This document shows, in pieces, positions 16,779-25,561 of a stretch of 37,394 nucleotides of DNA. The notes under the pieces were generated by a model. It saw nothing but the letters and a program-made list of their open reading frames with translations. It did not search any database and was not told the origin of the DNA. The translations under genes and the position numbers were made by a program. Source of the stretch: Paracoccaceae bacterium (GTDB lineage: Bacteria > Pseudomonadota > Alphaproteobacteria > Rhodobacterales > Rhodobacteraceae); NCBI GenBank assembly GCA_024227475.1, contig JAAEUI010000285.1:1-37394 (forward strand), read 5' to 3'. Positions within the stretch are counted from its first letter, which is position 1; each line of letters begins with the position of its first letter.

Positions 16779-17015
16779 ATGCAAATTCTCTTATTGCTGA
16801 TCATCGGTGCCGCGGCAGGATTTCTTGCCACAAAATTCATGAAGATTGAGGCCAGTGTGCCCGCGACGATCGCCATTGGTGTTCTCGGAGCGTTGGTTGG
16901 TGGGCTGGTATTGCGGGTGCTTGCATCGGCACTTGGAGCCGCGTTTGGTTTCCTTGGCGCAGTTGTTGGTGCCGTGCTGCTGATCTGGCTTTGGCAGAAG
17001 TACTTTGAGAGATAG
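16779..17015 (+). CDS. GlsB/YeaQ/YmgE family small membrane protein
   Basis: A 78-residue protein with three hydrophobic segments and Gly-rich helices (GAAAGFLATKFMK near residues 10-22, then GVLGALVGGLVL), the pattern of GlsB/YeaQ/YmgE (Pfam transglycosylase-associated). These proteins are inner-membrane and often stress-induced; despite the family name no transglycosylase activity is established. The ATG at 16779 follows GAAAGGA by 8 nt; the longer frame from 16746 is less likely. The terminal WLWQKYFER is the cytoplasmic tail. Confidence 0.8.
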   Translation: MQILLLLIIGAAAGFLATKFMKIEASVPATIAIGVLGALVGGLVLRVLASALGAAFGFLGAVVGAVLLIWLWQKYFER

Positions 17016-17029
17016 TGACGCTTTGCCCG

Positions 17030-17058
17030 GTCATCATCCGGAATAGTTGGATGATGAC
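17030..17058. terminator. Hairpin after the GlsB-like gene
   Basis: GTCATCATCC (17030-17039) pairs with GGATGATGAC (17049-17058) across a 9-nt loop, 15 bp after the stop of the GlsB-like gene. There is no T-tract on either strand, so this may be an imperfect terminator or an mRNA-stabilising stem. Confidence 0.4.
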
Positions 17059-17070
17059 AGTTGAATTACA

Positions 17071-17086
17071 TTAACCATTTATTAAC
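17071..17086. promoter_or_regulatory. CtrA-type box in convergent intergenic DNA
   Basis: TTAACCATTTATTAAC contains the full TTAA-N7-TTAA(C) consensus of the alphaproteobacterial cell-cycle regulator CtrA. It lies between the ends of two convergent genes rather than upstream of a start codon. It is a perfect match to the consensus, but the surrounding AT-rich sequence makes chance occurrence possible. Confidence 0.35.
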
Positions 17087-17112
17087 AAACAATAAATATT
17101 CCGCATGCGGAA
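17086..17112 (-). terminator. Probable terminator of rnhA
   Basis: The palindrome TTCCGCATGCGGAA (17099-17112) can form a 5-bp stem with a CATG loop on the minus strand directly after the rnhA stop, followed by the T-rich TATTTATTGTTTG (17098-17086). The stem is short, so strength is uncertain. Confidence 0.45.
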
Positions 17113-17116
17113 CAAC

Positions 17117-17584
17117 TCAACCCTCCTGCTCACCCTTCAGCGGCTTGAACGGCTCCATCCCGGCCCGAGCCAATTCATCCGCACGTTCGTTCTCGGGATG
17201 CCCGTCGTGCCCCCTGACCCATTCCCAAGTTACCTGATGCTGCGCCTGTGCTGCATCCAGTTGCTGCCATAACTCAACGTTCTTCAGTCCGCCCTTCTTT
17301 TTCCAGCCCTTTTTCTTCCAGTCGTGAATCCACTTGGTGATTCCGTCTTTTACGTAGCTTGAGTCGGTGACAACTGTAATTACCGAAGTGCGCTCCAGCG
17401 CTTCTAGCGCCGAAATCGCTGCCATCAGTTCCATCCGGTTGTTGGTGGTTTCCGCTGCGCCGCCGCTGAGTTCGCGTTCCTTCAGCATCCGCCCGCCGTC
17501 CCTTGCCACCAGCAGAACGCCCCAGCCGCCAGGGCCGGGATTGCCGGAGCAGGCACCGTCTGTGTAGGCAAATAATTCAGGCAT
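17117..17584 (-). CDS. rnhA: Ribonuclease HI
   Basis: Cleaves the RNA strand of RNA-DNA hybrids. The 155-residue product has the four acidic active-site residues: D9 in [17 protein letters not shown]52 in NNRMELMA, D74 in VTDSSYV and D135 in NERADELA, plus His125 in RGHDGHPE. The length is normal for RNase HI. It starts inside the end of the upstream methyltransferase gene (8 bp overlap). Confidence 0.96.
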   Translation of the reverse strand: MPELFAYTDGACSGNPGPGGWGVLLVARDGGRMLKERELSGGAAETTNNRMELMAAISALEALERTSVITVVTDSSYVKDGITKWIHDWKKKGWKKKGGLKNVELWQQLDAAQAQHQVTWEWVRGHDGHPENERADELARAGMEPFKPLKGEQEG

Positions 17585-18170
17585 GGGCGGTTACAAACAC
17601 CCAGGGTTCAACATCGCCAGCCAATCCCAAATCGCTGCCGGTATTCGAATTCGTTGGGGTGAATCCGGCAGACTTCAAAAGCTGGTCGAGTTCGTCGATC
17701 TCAAAATAGGTGTACTGCCGATCAAGCTTGTCGCGGTGCTCTCCCCTGCCGGTTTTGACCCCGACCATGAATGTCCCGCCTTGCTTTAATGCTTTGTGGA
17801 TCGAAGAAAAATGGCGTGGGATGTCCGCCCGAGGAGCGTGCAGCAAGGAAAAGCTGGCCCAAACGCCATCGTACACCTCGGTTCCCGAGACGTCGTCAAA
17901 TGTACCGACCTTGATCTCGAGATTGTACTTTGTGCGGCCAAGTTTCGCCATTTTGGGGCTGGCGTCCAGCGCCGTCACACGCAATCCCTGATCGCGCATG
18001 TAAGCCGCCGAATTTCCCGGCCCACAGCCAAGGTCAAGCGCAGTGCCGCCAGCAGGTAAAGCATCGACAAATTCCCGCAACTGGCGGGTCGGTTCGGCGC
18101 TGGCGACAAAATCGACATACTCCTGCGCCTTGGCATCGTATGTGTCGATGGTTTTTTGGTCAAAGTTCAT
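17577..18170 (-). CDS. Class I SAM-dependent methyltransferase
   Basis: A 197-residue protein with motif [13 protein letters not shown] (about 44-55), ALDASPKM as motif II, and [12 protein letters not shown] plus [11 protein letters not shown] downstream, all typical of small-molecule or ubiquinone/tellurite-type class I methyltransferases. The N-terminus [15 protein letters not shown] matches the Methyltransf_11/25 type. The substrate is unknown. It overlaps rnhA by 8 bp; the pairing looks like operon packing rather than shared function. Confidence 0.85.
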   Translation of the reverse strand: MNFDQKTIDTYDAKAQEYVDFVASAEPTRQLREFVDALPAGGTALDLGCGPGNSAAYMRDQGLRVTALDASPKMAKLGRTKYNLEIKVGTFDDVSGTEVYDGVWASFSLLHAPRADIPRHFSSIHKALKQGGTFMVGVKTGRGEHRDKLDRQYTYFEIDELDQLLKSAGFTPTNSNTGSDLGLAGDVEPWVFVTAHA

Positions 18171-18236
18171 GGCGCGAACAATGTCACGAAACGCGTTCAG
18201 GAGACAACGGCTTAATAGGGTGTGTCAGCACCAAAC

Positions 18237-18791
18237 TCAGGTGTCCTTGAACAACCCGGTCGGATGGCCATCCAGGCTGAGGGCGTTCTTCTTGCGCCAG
18301 AATTTTGTCAGTTGTTCTGGGGTCATTTCTGCGTACCAGGGTTCCAGCTCAGTCTCTGCCCGGTTGCGCACAACCTGCATTTCGGGAATGCTGGTGCCAC
18401 AGGATGTTGTCACCAGATCGATTGACAAGCGAAAAATGTTGCGTGCACCGGCGTAGCCGGGAAATTGTGCCACCAGATCAGCCCATTCAGGATCGTGGCG
18501 ATGGAATACCTGCGCGTCGCCATAGACCCGCAAGGTCAAAGGATCACCGTCAAATGCGCTGAACATCAGGGTCATGCGGGGGTCTTGCAGGACGTGGGAT
18601 GCCGTTTCATTACCGCTGCCTGACAAGCTGAGCCAGAGAATCTCCGTGTCACTGAGAATTCTGAGGCTGTCGAGCGCTTTGGGAGACAGGTTTACGCGAC
18701 CCGTTGGTCCTGCAGTAGCGACGAAAAACAGAAACTGCCTCTCGATGAAGGCTCTGAATGAGCCATTGAGTTTAGTGGTTTGGATACCCAT
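18237..18791 (-). CDS. Pyridoxamine 5'-phosphate oxidase-fold flavoprotein
   Basis: A 184-residue protein with the split-barrel pattern FIERQFLFFVATAGPTGRVNLSPKAL near the start and GSGNETASHVLQDPRMTLMFSAF, the flavin-binding region of the PNPOx-like superfamily. These use FMN, F420 or heme; no family-specific motif for vitamin B6 synthesis is seen, so it should not be called pdxH. The ATG at 18791 begins the conserved MGIQTTKL segment. Monocistronic; upstream lies a dyad at 18838-18855. Confidence 0.75.
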   Translation of the reverse strand: MGIQTTKLNGSFRAFIERQFLFFVATAGPTGRVNLSPKALDSLRILSDTEILWLSLSGSGNETASHVLQDPRMTLMFSAFDGDPLTLRVYGDAQVFHRHDPEWADLVAQFPGYAGARNIFRLSIDLVTTSCGTSIPEMQVVRNRAETELEPWYAEMTPEQLTKFWRKKNALSLDGHPTGLFKDT

Positions 18792-18837
18792 GTGCGGTCC
18801 TAGGACAATTGCGATACGGAACGATAACACTTCAGTA

Positions 18838-18855
18838 CTGACACCATTGTGTCAG
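18838..18855. promoter_or_regulatory. Dyad upstream of the PNPOx-fold gene
   Basis: CTGACAC (18838-18844) and GTGTCAG (18849-18855) form a perfect 7-bp inverted repeat with a 4-nt spacer, 46 bp before the flavoprotein start and after the ispH stop. It could be an operator or a weak ispH terminator; there is no T-tract. Confidence 0.35.
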
Positions 18856-18898
18856 CAGTTGAAAGCAGCGGGCCCAAGCCTGACTTTGAGCCGGACAA

Positions 18899-19852
18899 TT
18901 ACGCCGCAGTATCCCGCAGTATCCGCGGGACTTTGAACGACACGTTTTCTGTTGCCGTCTCAACCACCTCGCTGGTGACGTCATAGCGCTCTTTGAAAGC
19001 GTCAATCACTTCGGTGATCAGCACTTCCGGTGCTGACGCCCCGGCGGTAATACCTATTGCCTTCACCCCGTCAAGTGAGCGCCAGTCAATGTCCTTGGCC
19101 CGTTGCACAAGCTGCGAATAGGCACAGCCTGCGGTTTTTCCGACTTCGACCAGACGTTTGGAATTGGACGAGTTCGGCGCCCCGATCACCAGCAGGGCGT
19201 CGATCAGCGGTGCCACCGCCTTCACCGCTTCCTGCCGGTTTGTCGTGGCGTAGCAGATGTCTTCCTTGTGCGGTCCAACGATGTTGGGGAACCGGGCCTT
19301 CAGTGCGGCTACGATTTCGATGGTGTCGTCAACGCTGAGTGTTGTTTGCGTAATAAATGCCAGTTTTTCGGGGTCCCGCGGCCTAAGAGTGACCACATCT
19401 TCGGGGGTTTCCACCAGCAAGACTTCACCCACGGGAAGCTGACCCATTGTGCCGATAGTTTCCGGGTGCCCGGCGTGGCCGATCATCACCATCTGCATCC
19501 CGTTCTTATGGTGTCTCTCGGCCTCGATATGGACCTTGCTGACCAACGGGCAGGTGGCGTCAACATAGATCATCTCGCGTTTTGCTGCCGCTGCCGGAAC
19601 CGCCTTTGGCACGCCATGAGCCGAGAATATGACCGGTCGGTCATCGGGGCATTCCTCAAGGTCTTCAACGAACACGGCACCAAGCGCGCGTAAACCGTCG
19701 ACCACGTATTTATTGTGGACGATCTCGTGGCGCACGTAAACGGGTGCCCCCCATTTCTGCAGTGCGATTTCCACGATTTTTATGGCTCGGTCGACCCCCG
19801 CACAAAAGCCGCGCGGTGCGGCGAGATAGAGGGTGAGGGATGGTTTTGGCAT
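18899..19852 (-). CDS. ispH: 4-hydroxy-3-methylbut-2-enyl diphosphate reductase
   Basis: Last enzyme of the MEP pathway, making IPP and DMAPP with a 4Fe-4S cluster. The three cluster cysteines are C17 ([10 protein letters not shown]), C101 ([11 protein letters not shown]) and C200 ([11 protein letters not shown]); the [14 protein letters not shown] motif binds substrate phosphate. The ATG at 19852 ([17 protein letters not shown]) gives 317 residues, the family length; a longer frame upstream is low-complexity and not conserved. With ispE it gives the window two MEP-pathway genes at separate loci. Confidence 0.96.
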   Translation of the reverse strand: MPKPSLTLYLAAPRGFCAGVDRAIKIVEIALQKWGAPVYVRHEIVHNKYVVDGLRALGAVFVEDLEECPDDRPVIFSAHGVPKAVPAAAAKREMIYVDATCPLVSKVHIEAERHHKNGMQMVMIGHAGHPETIGTMGQLPVGEVLLVETPEDVVTLRPRDPEKLAFITQTTLSVDDTIEIVAALKARFPNIVGPHKEDICYATTNRQEAVKAVAPLIDALLVIGAPNSSNSKRLVEVGKTAGCAYSQLVQRAKDIDWRSLDGVKAIGITAGASAPEVLITEVIDAFKERYDVTSEVVETATENVSFKVPRILRDTAA

Positions 19853-19938
19853 CGATGGTGGCCTGACGCAGTTTTGCTGCGCCACAGATAGCTGGAAGTT
19901 ATCAGAAGGTCGAGAGGGCTCTCGTTGCCGCTTGTTTC

Positions 19939-20133
19939 CTATTCTTCCCGGATCAGGGATTCGAGGTAGGTTCGGGTTTCGGCGTCCCAATCAGCGGCAT
20001 CCTCGCCATGGGCGACCGCGGCGTGAAGCTCTATCAGTTTCCAGACTTCGTCCTTAGTCGCGGCTATAACTTTGCCCGGGCATTCTTCCATGCCCTCACA
20101 ATCTTTGCACGCGTATGAATATGCAGTCGCCAT
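19939..20133 (-). CDS. DUF1059-like small protein
   Basis: A 64-residue protein opening [16 protein letters not shown], with three closely spaced cysteines (9, 12, 18) followed by an acidic helical region ([17 protein letters not shown]). This resembles the DUF1059 family of short proteins with an N-terminal Cys motif and C-terminal HaaxaHG pattern. Function is unknown; metal binding is plausible from the cysteines. It starts 20 bp after the end of the GFA gene and is probably in the same transcript. Confidence 0.7.
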   Translation of the reverse strand: MATAYSYACKDCEGMEECPGKVIAATKDEVWKLIELHAAVAHGEDAADWDAETRTYLESLIREE

Positions 20134-20153
20134 AGGTTTGTCCTTTGCAGTTG

Positions 20154-20558
20154 TCAGGGAAATTTCGGGTACGTGTTGAGGTCTTCGTCCAACACGATCC
20201 AGGATTGCTTATGGCTGGCATAAACATTTGCTGTCGGGGTCGCCGCTTCCGAGTTGTCCAGTGTTGCGCTCGCGATCGCAACGTCGTCCCAATTTTCGCC
20301 ACCCCCCGTAAGGGAACTGCCGCATTTGTTACAAAAGCCACGTTCCATTCCCGGGGAAGATTCGTAGACCGTTATTTCCCCCTTTGTAACTTCAAAGTTT
20401 TCCGGTTTGACGCCTGACCAGGTTGTTATTCCGGCACCTACGGCGCGTTGGCAGGAGTGGCAGTGACAATGTGCCGAATATACGAAGGGCCCACGAGCAC
20501 GATATCTTATTGCGCCACACAAGCACCCGCCGTCATGATAATCTGTCTGATCGCCCAT
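20154..20558 (-). CDS. GFA family protein (glutathione-dependent formaldehyde-activating-like)
   Basis: A 134-residue Mss4-fold zinc protein with the family motifs GGCLCGAIRY (about 11-20), CHCHSCQRAVGA (about 32-43) and CNKCGSSL (about 76-83). The founding member, Gfa, accelerates formation of S-hydroxymethylglutathione, but most family members have unassigned functions, so no substrate is claimed. It is divergent from the LysR gene with a 105-bp gap and is followed by the DUF1059 gene. Confidence 0.88.
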   Translation of the reverse strand: MGDQTDYHDGGCLCGAIRYRARGPFVYSAHCHCHSCQRAVGAGITTWSGVKPENFEVTKGEITVYESSPGMERGFCNKCGSSLTGGGENWDDVAIASATLDNSEAATPTANVYASHKQSWIVLDEDLNTYPKFP

Positions 20559-20663
20559 ATGTTATTCCCTCTAACTATTTCTCGGCCCGCAGGAGTGATT
20601 GTTGACTAAAAACAAGAGGTATGCGATTCATTTATCCTTAACTAACCTAAGAAAATCTAACAG

Positions 20664-21539
20664 ATGATATGGACTAACCTGCCATCTTTGAACGCTCTAA
20701 AGGCGTTTTGCGCACTGGCGGAAACCGGCAGTTATGCGAAAGCCGGTACTGCGTTGAATGTGACTCATGCAGCGGTATTGCAGCAAGTAAGGTCGTTAGA
20801 GAAAGACCTTGAGGTTTCTTTGGTCAGTAGGGCTGGTCGGGGTGTCGAATTAACCGAAGACGGGGAAGCTCTTGCAAGGGAACTGGATGTTGGTTTTTTG
20901 AGATTGCAAAGGGGCGTGGAGCGGGTAGCGGAAGCAGGAAATCTGCGGCCCGTACAAATTACAACGTCACCGGCATTTGCTGTTAAATGGCTGATGCCGA
21001 AAATCGCGGATTTTCAGGTTAGGCACCCCGACATAACGCTGTTGCTGAATCCGACCGGCCAAATCGTAGACTTAAAGCACAGCAATCTGGACCTGGCTAT
21101 TCGATACAGTTCAGCCGATCAGGCGCATAAGGATATGGATGTGTTGTTTCGCGTCGATCTCGGCGTGATCGCGACACCGAAGTTCAAAACCCAATACTCC
21201 ATCAACCGGGCCGCTGACCTGGAAAAATTGCCCTGGTTACAAGAATTGGGAACCAACGAGGTTGCCCAGTGGTTTGAGCGTCGCGGTGTAGTGGTTGATC
21301 GCCAGGTTGCCATTTCCCACATGCCCGGAAATCTGGTCCTGGACGCTGTTAAACGAGGCGACGGTATTACCCTGACAGCGCGGCAATGGGTCGAAGACGA
21401 ACTGGCATCGGGCGAGTTGGATGTGATCTGGCCGGAAGAAGATCAGGGTCTGTTTCATATTCAGCTTGCCACTGGCGCTTCCCGGCGGTCAGTTCGGGTT
21501 TTTAGGGATTGGCTCAAACTGCAGGTCGAAAATGAATGA
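20664..21539 (+). CDS. LysR family transcriptional regulator (GcvA-like)
   Basis: A 291-residue LTTR. The N-terminal winged helix-turn-helix covers about 8-66 (LNALKAFCALAETGSYAKAGTALNVTHAAVLQQVRSLE), and the co-inducer domain follows (about 90-290) with LMPKIADFQVRHPDITLLL. The start fits GcvA/AmpR-type regulators. No ribosome site is visible before the ATG. Being divergent from the GFA gene, it is the natural candidate to control the GFA-DUF1059 pair, by the common LTTR arrangement; that is inference. Confidence 0.9.
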   Translation: MIWTNLPSLNALKAFCALAETGSYAKAGTALNVTHAAVLQQVRSLEKDLEVSLVSRAGRGVELTEDGEALARELDVGFLRLQRGVERVAEAGNLRPVQITTSPAFAVKWLMPKIADFQVRHPDITLLLNPTGQIVDLKHSNLDLAIRYSSADQAHKDMDVLFRVDLGVIATPKFKTQYSINRAADLEKLPWLQELGTNEVAQWFERRGVVVDRQVAISHMPGNLVLDAVKRGDGITLTARQWVEDELASGELDVIWPEEDQGLFHIQLATGASRRSVRVFRDWLKLQVENE

Positions 21540-21564
21540 TTAGCCTCCGAAAGCTATTAGTAAC

Positions 21565-21588
21565 AAAAAGGGCGCCAACCGGCGCCCC
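21565..21588 (-). terminator. Rho-independent terminator after the NYN gene
   Basis: On the minus strand, GGGCGCC (21587-21581) pairs with GGCGCCC (21576-21570) across a 4-nt loop and is followed by five T residues (21569-21565). It sits 4 nt after the NYN stop codon. The plus-strand read has a weaker tail and could also end the LysR transcript. Confidence 0.8.
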
Positions 21589-21591
21589 TTC

Positions 21592-22176
21592 TTAATCTTC
21601 GCTTTCCATTTCCGGTTCTGGCCGGCGTTCCGGTTCCGGCATATCCGGGCGTGGTGGGCGGCCGATCACTTCGCGCAGTTCGTCCAGTTCGATGAAGTTG
21701 TCGGCCTGGCGGCGCAGGTCGTCTGAAATCATCGGTGGTTGCGAACGGATGGTGGAGACCACGGAAACCCGCACCCCCTGCCGCTGCAGTGATTCCACCA
21801 ATGGCCTGTAGTCGCCGTCGCCGGAGAAAATCACGATGTGATCAACGTTCGGGGCCAGTTCCATCGCATCAACGGCCAGTTCGATGTCCATGTTGCCTTT
21901 GACTTTGCGTCGACCCATGCTGTCGGTGTATTCTTTGGCCGGTTTTGTGACCATGTTGAACCCGTTGTAGTTCAGCCAGTCGACCAGCGGGCGGATCGGT
22001 GAATATTCTTCACTTTCCAGAAGCGCCGTGTAGTAAAACGCCCGGAGCAACTTGCCACGGCGCATGAACTCTGAACGCAGGAGTTTGTAGTCAATGTCGA
22101 AGCCCAATGCTTTCGCGGCGGCGTATAAATTGGAGCCGTCGATAAAAAGCGCGAGTCGTTCGTCGCGATAGAACAT
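21592..22176 (-). CDS. NYN domain protein (LabA/DUF88 family)
   Basis: A 194-residue PIN-like nuclease-fold protein. The acidic metal-site motifs are visible: LFIDGSNLY near the start, KGNMDIELAVDAM in the middle and IFSGDGDYRPLVE further on. This arrangement matches LabA/DUF88 NYN proteins, expected to act on RNA. The C-terminus is a Pro/Glu-rich tail (PPRPDMPEPERRPEPEMESED). I chose the ATG at 22176, with AAGGGAA upstream, over 22191. RNA target unknown. It is divergent from folK. Confidence 0.88.
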   Translation of the reverse strand: MFYRDERLALFIDGSNLYAAAKALGFDIDYKLLRSEFMRRGKLLRAFYYTALLESEEYSPIRPLVDWLNYNGFNMVTKPAKEYTDSMGRRKVKGNMDIELAVDAMELAPNVDHIVIFSGDGDYRPLVESLQRQGVRVSVVSTIRSQPPMISDDLRRQADNFIELDELREVIGRPPRPDMPEPERRPEPEMESED

Positions 22177-22267
22177 AATGTTTCCCTTCAAATCCTGTTC
22201 AACCGGCAGGTTGTGGTTTATGCGTGTGAGGGTTGCCAGTCGGACTTCGCAAAAATAGGTTTAAAAT

Positions 22268-22867
22268 TTGGTACTGCAAGCCAAAAACGATCAAGAAACT
22301 GCGAGTTTTTGCATTATTGCATACGGATCCAACCTGTCTTCAACCCTAGACCTGAGTAATGCCCCAGTAGAGGTCGCGCTAGAGTTGTTGTCAAGCGAAT
22401 CCCTGCAGATCGAGGCGCAAAGCCGCCACTTCCGAACGCCGGCATTTCCGCCTGGTTCCGGCCCGGATTTTGTGAATGGTGCAATTCTGTGCAGCACCAA
22501 ATTTGGCCCAGAACAGCTATTGGCTCGGCTGCATCAGATCGAGGACACTCTGGGCCGGACCCGCAACAAACGTTGGGAGGCACGGGTGATTGATCTCGAT
22601 ATCATTGCTTTTGAGGGGCAGATCCGTCCGGACAGGGCTACCTATGACGCCTGGAAATCCCTGCCATTGTCTGAGCAGACGACCCGGACGCCGGATCAGC
22701 TAATTCTGCCGCATCCACGGCTGCAGGACAGGCCTTTTGTTCTGGTTCCGATGCACGATATCGTACCTGATTGGATGCATCCTGTAACCGGTGAGCTGCT
22801 GGCAGAAATGATTGCCTCCTTCAGTGCCGAAGAATTATCTGAAATAAGACCAATCTTGCCGGGATGA
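22268..22867 (+). CDS. folK: 2-amino-4-hydroxy-6-hydroxymethyldihydropteridine pyrophosphokinase
   Basis: Transfers pyrophosphate from ATP to the pterin in folate synthesis. Motifs are IIAYGSNLSS near the start, RNKRWEARVIDLDIIAF (metal-binding Asp pair) and ILPHPRLQDRPFVLVPMHDI at the end of the core. The frame opens only at TTG 22268 after an in-frame TAA at 22262, and AGG lies 8 nt before it, so a TTG start is proposed. 199 residues, slightly longer than the E. coli enzyme. Confidence 0.92.
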   Translation: MVLQAKNDQETASFCIIAYGSNLSSTLDLSNAPVEVALELLSSESLQIEAQSRHFRTPAFPPGSGPDFVNGAILCSTKFGPEQLLARLHQIEDTLGRTRNKRWEARVIDLDIIAFEGQIRPDRATYDAWKSLPLSEQTTRTPDQLILPHPRLQDRPFVLVPMHDIVPDWMHPVTGELLAEMIASFSAEELSEIRPILPG

Positions 22868-22883
22868 ACACCTCCTATTGCCC

Positions 22884-22912
22884 TTGCATTTCAGACCAAA
22901 ACCCCCTAACAC
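22884..22912 (+). promoter_or_regulatory. Candidate promoter of rpoZ
   Basis: TTGCAT (22884-22889), a 17-nt spacer and TAACAC (22907-22912) form a plausible sigma-70 promoter 36 nt before the rpoZ start. By eye only. Confidence 0.35.
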
Positions 22913-22948
22913 CCGGTTTTCTGATATCCCGGACGACTGGAGTGGCCC

Positions 22949-23299
22949 ATGGCACGCGTAACCGTTGAAGATTGCGTCGACAAAATCCCGAACCGCTTTG
23001 AGCTGGTAATGCTTGCTGCGCACCGTGCGCGCGAGATTTCCACCGGTGCCGAAATCACGGTTCAGCGGGACAAGGACAAAAACCCTGTTGTGGCGCTACG
23101 CGAAATCGCCGACGAAACTTTGACTGCTGCCCAGCTGCGCGAGGCCGCCATCGAAGCCCATCAGACCCAGATTGAGGTTGATGAGCCTGAGGAAGATCAG
23201 ATGGCGTTGCTGATGGGTGCAGAGAATGACAAGCCCGAAGACGACATGTCTGAGGAAAACCTGCTGCGCGCCTTGATGGAAGCACAGGAAATGAAGTAA
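22949..23299 (+). CDS. rpoZ: RNA polymerase omega subunit
   Basis: A 116-residue omega subunit with the conserved core [30 protein letters not shown] and [15 protein letters not shown]. Omega aids polymerase assembly and, in proteobacteria, forms part of a ppGpp site, which fits its place next to rsh. The acidic C-terminal extension is usual for alphaproteobacteria. The ATG follows GGAG. Confidence 0.97.
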   Translation: MARVTVEDCVDKIPNRFELVMLAAHRAREISTGAEITVQRDKDKNPVVALREIADETLTAAQLREAAIEAHQTQIEVDEPEEDQMALLMGAENDKPEDDMSEENLLRALMEAQEMK

Positions 23300-23373
23300 C
23301 CTGTCGGTCGGGCGGTTAGGCTCGGCCCGGTAATCCGAACAGTCTCGCGTTTTGCCGGTTCAGGAAGCAGAGC

Positions 23374-25509
23374 GTGAAGTCAGGACAGCCGCAAATGATC
23401 GCCGTTGATGCGCTTGTCGAACAGGTAATAAGCTACAACCCCAAATCCGATTCAGATCGCGTCCGGGCGGCCTATGACTACGGCAAGATGATGCATGAAG
23501 GGCAGACCCGGCATTCCGGCGAGCCCTATTTTTCCCATCCGGTTGCCGTAGCGTCGATACTGGCAGAGCAAAAGCTTGACGATGACACGATCATCACAGC
23601 ATTGCTGCATGACGCCATTGAAGATACCAAATCCACTTATCAGGCCGTAGAGGAGCGGTTTGGCGAAGAGGTTGCACAATTGGTCGACGGCGTCACCAAG
23701 CTGACTAATCTCGAACTCAGCTCGAATGACAACAAACAGGCAGAGAATTTCCGCAAATTGCTGCTGGCGATGTCCAAGGATGTGCGGGTTATCCTGGTCA
23801 AGCTGAGTGACCGGTTACACAACATGCGCACAATCCGCCACATGCGCGAAGAAAAGCAACTGAAGAAAGCCCATGAGACCATGGATATCTTTGCGCCCCT
23901 CGCCGGGCGCATGGGGATGCAGTGGATGCGGGATGAGCTGGAAGACCTGTCATTCAGAGTGCTGAACCCGGAAGGGCGGAATTCGATTATACGACGGTTT
24001 GTGACCCTTCGCAAAGAAACCGGTGATGTGGTAACCCAGATCACTCATGACATACAGGATGTACTCGACAAAGCCGGGGTCGAGGCCATAGTTTTCGGGC
24101 GCGAAAAGAAACCTTATTCGATCTGGCGCAAGATGGAGGAGAAAAAGGAGGGGTTTTCGCGGCTCTCCGATATTTACGGGTTTCGGATCATCACTGCCGA
24201 AGAGGATGATATGTACCGGGTTCTGGGAGCAGTACATCGCCGCTGGACCGCAGTGCCGGGCCGCTTCAAAGACTATGTCAGTCAGCCAAAAAGTAACGGG
24301 TATCGCTCGATCCACACGACGGTTTCAGGACGGGATGGAAAACGGGTGGAAATCCAAATTCGCACCCAGGCAATGCATGATGTCGCCGAATCAGGTGTGG
24401 CTGCGCATTGGTCCTATCGCAATGGTGAGCGGGCGGAAAACCCATTTGCGGTAGATCCGTTCAGCTGGCTGGCCAGCCTGACGGAACGCGTTGAAAGCAG
24501 CGAAGACAGTGACGAGTTTCTGGAGCATGTGAAGCTCGAAATGTTTGCCGACCAGGTGTTCTGCTTCACGCCAAAGGGAGATGTGATCAAGCTGCCGCGC
24601 GGGGCGACACCAATTGATTTTGCTTACGCGATCCATACCCGGATTGGGGCCGCTTGCGTCGGAGCCAAGGTCGACGGGCGCCGAGTGCCGCTCTGGACCC
24701 GGTTGCGCAACGGTCAGTCGGTGGAAGTGACTACCGCCGAAGGCCAGCGACCGCAGTCTACATGGATGGATATTGCGGTAACGGGGCGGGCGAAATCTTC
24801 GATCCGCCGGGCGCTGCGCGATGAGCACAGAGAGGGGTTTGTCAGATTAGGGCAGGAGCTGGCACGGGTCGCACTGGAACATGTCGGTAAAAAAGCCTCC
24901 GACAAGGCGCTGAACACGGCTGCTGCACATCTGGGGCTCGCCAACCGTCAGGAACTGCTGGCCAAGATGGGCAGCGCGGAAATGACGGGCACAGAACTGC
25001 TGGAAGTACTCTACCCGGAATTGTTACGCAAGAAAGGTGACGAACCTGATCAACCAGCGGAGCGAATCATAGGTTTGTCCGCCGATCAACATGCCCAACC
25101 GTCGGATTGTTGCCAGCCGCTGCCTGGAGAGCGCATCGTTGGCATTGCAACCCGCGGTCGCGGGGTTCTGGTTCATACCATCCATTGCGAAAGACTGGTT
25201 GAATACGAGGCATCGCCGGAACGGTGGATTGACCTGCATTGGTCGCAAGGCCACCGCGAGGCCAGCCATTTGGCAACGACCCACATCACCATGGCAAATG
25301 ATTCAGGCGTGTTGGGACGGATATGCACATTGATTGGAGAGCAGAATGCGAATATTGCTGACTTGGAAATAACGGATAGAAAACAAGATTTTTACCGAAT
25401 GACGATTGATATAGAGGTGCGGGATGTGGAACACCTGATGCACGTCATGACTGCCGTAGAGGCTGATTCGGACGTCGCGCAAATTCTGCGCAAAAACAGG
25501 AACCGCTAA
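23374..25509 (+). CDS. rsh: Bifunctional (p)ppGpp synthetase/hydrolase, Rel/SpoT homologue
   Basis: A 711-residue long RSH enzyme controlling the stringent response. Domains in order: HD hydrolase with HDAIED (79-84), RelA-type synthetase with RSIHTT and EIQIRTQAMHDVAE, TGS with TPKGDVIKLPRGATPIDFAYAIHTRIG, a zinc/Cys-containing helical linker and a C-terminal ACT (DNSGVLGRI type, here NDSGVLGRICTLIGEQNANI). The intact HD motif indicates a hydrolase-competent, single bifunctional alphaproteobacterial enzyme. The GTG at 23374 has AGGAAG upstream; ATG 23395 (MIAVDAL) is an equally credible start with AGGA before it. Confidence 0.95.
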   Translation: MKSGQPQMIAVDALVEQVISYNPKSDSDRVRAAYDYGKMMHEGQTRHSGEPYFSHPVAVASILAEQKLDDDTIITALLHDAIEDTKSTYQAVEERFGEEVAQLVDGVTKLTNLELSSNDNKQAENFRKLLLAMSKDVRVILVKLSDRLHNMRTIRHMREEKQLKKAHETMDIFAPLAGRMGMQWMRDELEDLSFRVLNPEGRNSIIRRFVTLRKETGDVVTQITHDIQDVLDKAGVEAIVFGREKKPYSIWRKMEEKKEGFSRLSDIYGFRIITAEEDDMYRVLGAVHRRWTAVPGRFKDYVSQPKSNGYRSIHTTVSGRDGKRVEIQIRTQAMHDVAESGVAAHWSYRNGERAENPFAVDPFSWLASLTERVESSEDSDEFLEHVKLEMFADQVFCFTPKGDVIKLPRGATPIDFAYAIHTRIGAACVGAKVDGRRVPLWTRLRNGQSVEVTTAEGQRPQSTWMDIAVTGRAKSSIRRALRDEHREGFVRLGQELARVALEHVGKKASDKALNTAAAHLGLANRQELLAKMGSAEMTGTELLEVLYPELLRKKGDEPDQPAERIIGLSADQHAQPSDCCQPLPGERIVGIATRGRGVLVHTIHCERLVEYEASPERWIDLHWSQGHREASHLATTHITMANDSGVLGRICTLIGEQNANIADLEITDRKQDFYRMTIDIEVRDVEHLMHVMTAVEADSDVAQILRKNRNR

Positions 25510-25561
25510 CCGCAAAAACTGGCCCTTCCGGGCCTAGGTTTATGCCATAGGCAGGACACCG

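Noticed and set aside
18237-18791. Calling the PNPOx-fold protein pdxH
   Set aside because: The split-barrel fold is shared by many flavoproteins, and the protein lacks clear pyridoxal-phosphate oxidase signatures.
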